Of a DNA stretch of 64,000 nt, positions 56,501 through 64,000 are shown one piece after another. Source of the DNA: Buxus sempervirens (Eukaryota > Streptophyta > Magnoliopsida > Buxales > Buxaceae); contig OX387185.1 of assembly GCA_947561395.2 (NCBI GenBank), positions 46,076,602 to 46,140,601 of the forward strand. The letters are read 5' to 3'. Within the stretch, counting starts at the first letter, position 1. Every line of letters starts with the position of its first letter. The position numbers were made by a program, and so were the translations under genes. Under the pieces are notes generated by a model. The model saw only the letters and a list, made by a program, of their open reading frames with translations, ran no database searches and had not been told where the DNA came from.

Positions 56501-59500
56501 TTGCATGATCCATCAAAATGTTTCATGAGGAACTTAATAAGTGGCTGTTAGATTTTAAGCAACTACACCGACTTGACGAAATTAAAGCTGTGTAGGAACC
56601 AAGATTGTTTGCTCCTGCTAAGGAAATTTATTCAAGAGTGACCGTTAAAATATTGTTTGTTTAACTCTGAGGTTATTTATCTTGCATGCAGCCCTCAGTT
56701 TTTACGTGCTGCTATTGCTAATTGTTACGAATGAAAAACAATTGAAGTAGTTGATAATCCTTGTGAAATCTCACATTTATGGGTGTCTGCTGATGATATT
56801 ATTGTTGAAAGTCCAACAACACATAAGAAGAGGGGCCTCAACCTTAAAACCTAGGCATTAAGGTGAGGGAAGTCCATCTCTTATATGGTGGGTGAAACAA
56901 TGGTGAATTCCCAATTTGGGACAAATTCTAACAATTATAAGGAGATGGTTTGTGTTGCCAAATTCCTTCCTCCCATCGAATTCAATCAAGAATGATCCCT
57001 CCCTTGGTGATACAATTAAGCTTAAAATCAAAAGTTGCTTGTTTGGAAATCTAGAACCATTGGCCAAAGGAGATGGATGAACAGCAGTTGATGATGGCAA
57101 CACTGTCAAACCAGTGCTAGATCTCCATGATTAACGAAGACTTCTAAATCCCTTAACCTGCCTTAATTAGAAACTGGGTGAAAATCTAGCACAATTATAT
57201 ATCAAGTTATCATAATCTGAAGGAAAAATTCCTGGATTCTTCAATTTCAATGAAATAATAATAGTTTCATTCATTGCTATACTAATACATTTATATGAAA
57301 TCCAGCTGGATGAAAATTTTTCCTATTGATCCCATCAAGAAAAGAACAATTTGTATGGAGGTTCTGCGTCGATATATATATAAATTTTTTTTTTTAAATT
57401 TTAAGATTAAGCCTATGTTTATGTTGTTTTGTCCTGTACAATTCTTTTGTTTGTTGGATTATTTTCCCGTGAGAAGCATTAAGAAGTATAGAACAGATTG
57501 CTAACCATGCCTTGAAAGGGGATAGATGGAAATTTTACTGACTAGATCTTCTCAACTGTAGCCAATATCTTATTACTAATAATTATGACAGCTTCAGTAC
57601 AAAAAGAGGTGTTTTTGTATTATAGAGACCGTGCATTTTGGTTCCTTCTTTTTTTTTTTTTTTTCTACTGTATTTCTACGGAATGACATGTGATTCGGCA
57701 TAGAACATTCTCTTTTGTTGTGTCCCCAGTTGATGCTGCTTTAGATGATAACAGTGTCAGATCTGGCAAACCTTGAAAAATAGGATTGGAGGAAACATTT
57801 ATATTTAAAATTTTAATCGAAGGACTTTGTATCACAGGTAATGATGGCAAAATCAGAAAGTTGCTTAAATATGAAGCGGAAATTCTTTCATTTGAAAGTT
57901 GTTGATTGTCTGAGAAATTATTTGCGATCTATGGTAGATTAAGCACCATTAATAAAAATTCTTGTATGTCTCTCACACGTATATTGCTGTTAGTTTGTGC
58001 ACATAAACAGCCTCTATGCAAATTGATATTCTTTTCTGGGTAAAGCTGTAACTGTATAAGTAATCATGAGTTCAACCTTTCCAACTTTGGAAGCTCTTCT
58101 TTTCCAAATCATTCTCATTTGAAAAGACACCATTTCATTTTTGCAGCCTTCTGATTGGTGACAAATGTTCTACTGTGCTATTAGTAGCACCTATCCATTT
58201 TGTGATTAAAAAAATATCTAAAAGGAAAAGTTGAGGCATTGAGAATCCTTTTCTAAGTCACTCAAATTAATTGCCTTTTTTTGTGTGTGTCTTCCTGTTA
58301 ACACTCTAGTTATACCATTCATGATATCAGTATAAAATTCTTTGATGAGTTTGATAATAGGATCCAATTAAAAAAGACATGAAAGGGAATTGAGGGATTT
58401 AAGCAGCAAAAAAAATTCTCCAACAGGAATTTAATATTTTTTCCCAAATGGATCTTATATTTCAGCAGATTAAGTTCCCACAAATAAGTGGAATATTAGC
58501 TGAAACCTTACAAAGTGGTGGTGAATCTCTCTCCACATATAGACACAATTAGTGAGGCTATGCCAAACCTCTGTAATATAGATTTTGACTGAAAAACATT
58601 GAGCATGCAAAAATAAAAACAAATAGATATATTTAAAACCAAAAAGGCAATGTTGTTAATGGCATAGCTCCCACATGCAGAAGGTTCCTATTAGATATTC
58701 GATCAGGATTTGTGTTGGATAAGACTTAACAAAAAGTTTTATGTTGGCTGCCAACCCAATAAAACCCTCTTCTTTTACCTGGGTTGGAACCAGACAATTT
58801 ACATAGTAACATCAATTATGTTACGATTGAACATTCGATCAAATGCTAAAGCTTGTAGGTGATTGCCATCATGATGGATGTTTTTTTATGCAATTACCTA
58901 TATGCTGCTTAGGATGTCAAACTACTCTTTCTTGACTTTGAGTTGTACAATGAAATTCGGAGTCAGCTTGACATGCAGAAAGAATGGAATTTTATTTGCT
59001 TCCAACCTATTAACTCCCTTAAAAGGGAATAGGAGTTGGGAGGGCTGGAGTCAATTTGGACAGTTTGCCAAGATATTCCTTTTTTATTTTTTTCCTTATC
59101 CATATTGGATGTGAAGTACTGCAAATATTCAAGTTTTTCTCACTAGAACACAATTTGGCATATTCTTTAAAATCCCTTTTTTTTTTCTAGCGGAGTATTA
59201 GCTTGAAAAATTCCATATTCCAATCTTACACTAACTTGTAAATTGTTCTTTGTCTGTCATAATCAGGCTTTATGTTAATGAAAATAAGTTGGTAGCATTA
59301 AAAACTTTTTTGTCTCTTCCATGAATAGAGAAATATTTCCATTTTTGAGAGCTTTTTCAAGTACGAGATCTTTTATTGACATAATCTCCTAAGATTTCTC
59401 ATATTACTTGTTTAATTTTAGGTGGAGAACAATGTTTGGTATTGCAGTTGTACCTTCTGTTCTAATGGCACTTGGAATGGCTTTTTCCCCAGAAAGTCCA

Positions 59501-62500
59501 CGGTGGCTTTTTCAGGTTCCGATCACAAAACTAGTCAGTTTGTGTGCTTGAAGTCTGTGTATGAAAACCTTTTTTTTTTTTTTTTGGGTTAGTTATCTAT
59601 ACTTATGCAATATATTTTTCGTGTGGGGTTATAGGCTTTAAAATGTGAAGCTAAAATCCTTTATTTTCCAGCAAGGGAAATTATCTCAAGCTGAAACATC
59701 TATTAAGACGCTTTTTGGAAAAGAGAGGGTTGCTGAGGTTATGCATGATCTAGGATCTTCTGGTCAAGGTTCTACAGAACCGGAAGCCGGGTGGTTTGAT
59801 TTATTCAGTAGCCGCTACTGGAAAGGTATATTTGTATGTATAGGAAGGTAGTTCTTTAGTCCCAACACTTGAATCGTTTTCATTGCTTATTTAATATTTG
59901 AAACATTGTTCTGATTTATGTTGTTTAAGATTGAATATAGGATGTTATAGTTGAGGGATTCATGTCAAGTAATTCTAATCTCTCTTTTTCTTTAATTTTC
60001 TTTTTTCCTTCTTTTATTGTTCAATTGTGTGATTTATAATATGAGAAGGCAAATATATAGACCTTGTCAATAAAATTGCTGTCTAGGTATATTTATGACG
60101 TGCTTAAAGAAAGATGGGGTCTCAACTAGTTTTTGCCTATAATGGTTCAAGAACTATGGATCTTGTTGCATTGCTTTTCAGTCTCATGGTTGCCTATGGT
60201 GTGTTTGGAATTGTATCTGAATTTCATCGTAAAATAAATAATACATGTTTTAATTTTTATATTGTCATTTATATGCACTTTTATGCAGTAAGAAATGTAA
60301 ATAATTGTACTACAGGTAGGTGCCTGCAGATGACTGGATTTGGTAACTAAAAGTATCACCAATCTCCTTGTGAGCATGGGATTCTTCATTTTCCTCTGTC
60401 AACACTTCTGTTGTGGCTTTAAAAGTTATTTCTGCAATGTCTCATGGTTTTAAATTTTGACTTTAAGGCAAATTTTGTATCTTATTAGTGAAGAAATTTC
60501 AAGGGAAGTTTTGCTATATTTCTGGAAAATTTATAACCATACAAAGTCTTAAATAGTCAAGACTTTGAGTGTATAATGTTCATAGACAAAGATGTCAATG
60601 ATTCACTACCTTCCAATCTAGATATAAAATCTGTGTCATATGAGTCCCTTACAAGTTGCCTTTGGTTTTTTACTATCAGTTTAATGTTGGGGTGTTTGAT
60701 ACTGTTTTCATGAAATTTTTGGGTGGAGGATTTAGGTTACCCTTCGAAGAAATGAAAGAACGAAGATGATATGAAAGACGCGCATAATTTCTAACATATT
60801 TTGTTTTTATGCAGTTGTTAGTGTCGGTGTGGCACTTTTCTTTTTCCAACAGATGGCTGGAATAAATGCTGTAGTATATTATTCTACTTCTGTATTCCGC
60901 AGTGCTGGCATTACATCTGATGTTGCAGCTAGTGCTCTTGTTGGGGCAGCGAATGTTTTTGGTTAGTCATTTGTGATGCTTATTTTTTCCAACGTCTGTT
61001 CTGACTTCAGTTGGGGCATAATCTGGTATATGATATTTCATGATACTGAATTTCTATCCCAACAGGTACAGCTGTTGCATCTTCTATGATGGATCGGCAA
61101 GGAAGAAAAAGTCTTCTAATTACAAGCTTTGCTGGAATGGTAATATTTCCTGCCAGACCTTGGTGTGGCCATCTATAGGTAGTCATGAACATAGCATGAC
61201 TGGTTTCAATGGCCATTACAGTAAATTTCAAGTTCTAGTATCAGAATGAGTTTTTTTAATCATTAACTAGAACCTGTTGGTTTTTGCCCTGATTTTACAG
61301 ATCATTACCATCCAATTGTTCCCAATTTTAATTAAGTGGAATTATGTTTGGATTGATGATCACCCACCAAGACATGCTAGTGTTTCCCAACTTAACATTT
61401 ATCTGATTCACAGAAGATTCTCGTCAAAGAACAGTTGAGGGGATGTTCCTATAATTTTCTGAAGAAAGAATACATGGCAGCCTAAAGTTATATGGAAATA
61501 TCTCTTGGTTTTACAAAGAGAAATTTCTATGTTTGCAGGATTGAGATAACTGGAGTGGAGACCTTTATCTATGATGAACATTTGAAATGTTATGAGCCTG
61601 GATGATAACCCAATCAAGTTGTGAAGTTAATAGGAGAGATCAATGTATCTTGGTCCACCACATTAGATTTACATAAAGAATTCTCCATTCACTTGCAGAG
61701 GGAAGATGCAATGGCAAGATATCTACCATTGTCTCATTAAGGTCCAAGTGGCAACTATTCCCATCTCATTAATGTCTCTGTCAGGTGATGAGCACCCCAG
61801 GTGAGGGAAAATGAAATAGCAAGAAGTCTTACTGTCTCATTAAGGTCTAGGAGGCAAAATCCCTCCCTACTGTGAGGGAAAGATAATATAGCAAGAACTA
61901 TCCATCCCTCTGACCCCCTTAAAGTCCAAAAAGATAGAACTATCCTTCCTCCTTTTACCAAAAAGATAGAACTGTATCATAATGAATTGGCTTAAATTAT
62001 ATTTTGCAATTTTTACCCGTTCTCTTGCAGTTCAGTTTTCAAAACCTTGCTTTTGACTTTATTTAGTTGCTTGTTAGAGTGTCTCTTACATTTTGTCTAG
62101 GTCCAAAGGTATATTAGGAATTTTCTCTAATGTAATGGGCTAGGTTTTGAAACTAGGGATTGGAGATTTAAGTTGTATGTACATCAATTCAGTTGGTTGC
62201 AGCTCCATCAAATGATCCTTTTTCTTATCATCAGAGGGCTGATGGTGCATTAAAAATGCTTCATGCCATTTGGGCCATGCTTTATATGGCTCGTGGCAAA
62301 TCAGAAATAGTGATTGGTCAATTGAGGCCTTTGGCATGTGTTTGTTTGGCTGTACATGTCAGTCAAGAGAAATGGTCAAAGACAATTTCTACATAACATC
62401 ATGCCTTAACATGGAAGCATAGTTATGTCAATTAAACTGTGTAATATAGTGAACGATGTTACAATACTTGAGCTTCAGCTAAGCTGACTTGAATAACATG

Positions 62501-63837
62501 AATCTTGCGGTTTATAGTTTGGGTATATACTTCAGTTTTAGGAATTCTTTTTTTTTAATCATATGATGTATGTTTTCCCATCCTAGCATTTACAGTTGTG
62601 ATAACAGTTATTTTTTTTTTTTTTTGAAATTGCAACACTCTTTAATATTCATATTTTACTCTATTTTGGAATATTGATATGGTCAATTACATGGACAACA
62701 TTAAGATCTATCACAGTTACAAAAAAGGGAGCGTAGCAGTGAAACGGGATCTTGAGTTTTGTATTGTGTAGCAGATCCTTCCTAGATACCGTTCACAAAA
62801 TTTCTGGATGAATAATTCTATTAAGGCCATGTAGTTTCCACCTAATCTTATTTTGTGGATTGTTAATTATTGTGATTAGTAATTGCCACATGGTTATATG
62901 AGATGTTAATATAACTTGTCTGGTAACTGTTATTGAAAGACATTATCATTTTTCTTGAACTTCTGTGCATGGGTTAGAACCAGATATAATAAATGAAGAC
63001 TCCACCAATTCTTTATTGATGTCTACCAAATTGTAAAGACAAAGACTTATCCTTTACCCATATCTCATGCTTGATTACCTGACCATGGAATTTGTATTTT
63101 TAATATGAAACCCTTTTCCCTTTTCAAGGCTACCTCAATGTTGCTGCTTTCTTTATCCTTCACTTGGAAGGTCCTAGCACCATATGCAGGCACCCTTGCT
63201 GTTGTTGGCACTGTCCTGTAAGTTAACATTGCTCCTCATAATTTACTTTTATTTTTCAATGTTGTGTTCTCTCCACTTTTATTAATGCCAAAATCTTATT
63301 TGGCCTTCATTCCATTAAACAGCTATGTGCTGTCATTTTCACTTGGCGCTGGGCCAGTGCCAGCTCTTCTACTTCCGGAGATATTTGCTTCCAGAATCAG
63401 AGCAAAAGCAGTTGCCTTGTCTCTGGGCATGCATTGGGTAAGTACTGTAGAAACATGGAGATTTATTTTCACTTCTATTATTCATTTACAACCAGAGATA
63501 CGGAAAAACACAAAATTGGTGGTTAAAACCATGATGAACCACGAATTCCTCATGAAAGCACTAGGCGAATTTGCAAAAATATAGAGGTTTCTGTTTTGTC
63601 ATTTTATTCATCTGTGTTGCTTTTGAATCGATCATAACAGTTGATTCATAACAGGTATCCAACTTTTTCATTGGCCTATATTTCCTAAGCGTTGTGAACA
63701 AATTTGGCATCAGCAGTGTCTACTTGGGCTTTTCAATGATCTGTATTCTGGCCGTTCTGTACATATCTGGAAACGTGGTGGAAACTAAGGGGCGATCACT
63801 GGAAGAAATTGAACTTGCTCTTAACGTTCCAGTTTGA
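53544..63837 (+). CDS. pGlcT: Plastidic glucose transporter, 13 coding exons
   Basis: Exons 53544-53799, 55019-55133, 55386-55453, 55741-55873, 55962-56061, 56134-56246, 59422-59515, 59672-59825, 60815-60961, 61066-61139, 63129-63217, 63323-63437, 63655-63837; 1641 nt, 546 residues, the length of Arabidopsis pGlcT. The first about 85 residues are Ser/Arg/Lys-rich and act as plastid transit peptide. Twelve membrane spans of the MFS sugar porter family follow, with [50 protein letters not shown] and [12 protein letters not shown]. It exports glucose from starch breakdown across the inner plastid envelope. All phases join. Intron 3 is GC-AG (AAG|GCAAGT). Introns 6 (3.2 kb) and 10 (2.0 kb) are long and hold no recognised gene. 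Confidence 0.95.
56370..56440 (+). repeat. (ATC)n/(CAT)n microsatellite in pGlcT intron 6
   Basis: Two short CATCATCAT runs separated by about 25 bp. No coding role. Confidence 0.75.
61690..61915 (+). repeat. Three imperfect tandem repeats in pGlcT intron 10
   Basis: Blocks with AGGGAAAATGAAATAGCAAG, GTCTCATTAAGGTC and their variants recur about three times, about 80-90 bp apart. Confidence 0.6.
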
Positions 63838-64000
63838 GTAGTGCAGTGCTCAAAAGAGCGGTCGATAATAATGGTGTTCATGTAATTCATCAATGTTTAC
63901 CTTAAGAGGTAAGAGTTGCCCTGCGTAGAGATACCTCCATGAGATAAGTGCATGTGACTTGATATGCGGGTTAGGTACTGGGTTTTCAGGTACTTGTTCT

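Noticed and set aside
61390..62400. Several small frames in pGlcT intron 10
   Set aside because: They interrupt no exon, have no domain, and the flanking exons join in phase without them.

Overview
This is a plant nuclear window, almost certainly from a flowering plant. The evidence is spliced genes with GT-AG introns, a plastid sugar transporter, leaf-rust-kinase-like (LRK10L-type) receptor kinases, Ty1/copia retrotransposons and a dense layer of nested plant transposons. I cannot name the species. Three things dominate the window: one intact housekeeping gene at the right end, a broken tandem array of receptor-like kinase genes in the middle, and mobile DNA nearly everywhere else.

Layout. 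1-11.2 kb: a remnant of a CACTA (En/Spm) element, with a Transposase_24-like fragment at 498-905 and subterminal repeats plus a terminus ending at 11221. It has been invaded by a hAT-type MITE (2901-3296) and two solo LTRs (4090-5901 and 6019-9734), each with perfect target-site duplications. 11.5-17.2 kb: kinase gene copy A (minus strand), carrying a one-base insertion in a tiny exon and a 1.3-kb Mutator-like element in an intron. 17.3-21.9 kb: a 4.55-kb terminal-inverted-repeat element carrying exons of three unrelated host genes: MGDG synthase, cystinosin and a MAP70-like coiled coil. 21.9-24.2 kb: a duplicate of the flank and upstream region of the plastid glucose transporter gene. 25.8-26.05 kb: an orphan PP2C exon. 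27.1-31.1 kb: kinase copy B (minus), the only copy that reads through in frame. 31.2-41.2 kb: a partial flank copy, a decayed copia element (32759-37893) and a third solo LTR (37970-40917). 41.2-49.7 kb: kinase copy C, reduced to ectodomain pieces and split by a young copia element (42540-48924). 49.8-51.4 kb: a PIF/Harbinger-like element with an extremely AT-rich core. 51.4-63.9 kb: the third copy of the flank, then the intact 13-coding-exon plastidic glucose transporter gene pGlcT (plus).

How it fits together. The receptor kinase genes and pGlcT were probably once a divergent pair sharing an upstream region. Duplication of that kinase-plus-upstream unit made copies A, B and C, and orphan copies of the pGlcT upstream region sit beside A and, partly, B. 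The three copies have since decayed differently: A by frameshift, B by loss of its natural stop codon, C by truncation and retrotransposon insertion.

No CRISPR arrays, tRNA or rRNA genes were found. I found no new multi-gene molecular system. The strongest candidate for something not yet described is the gene-capturing element at 17324-21874.
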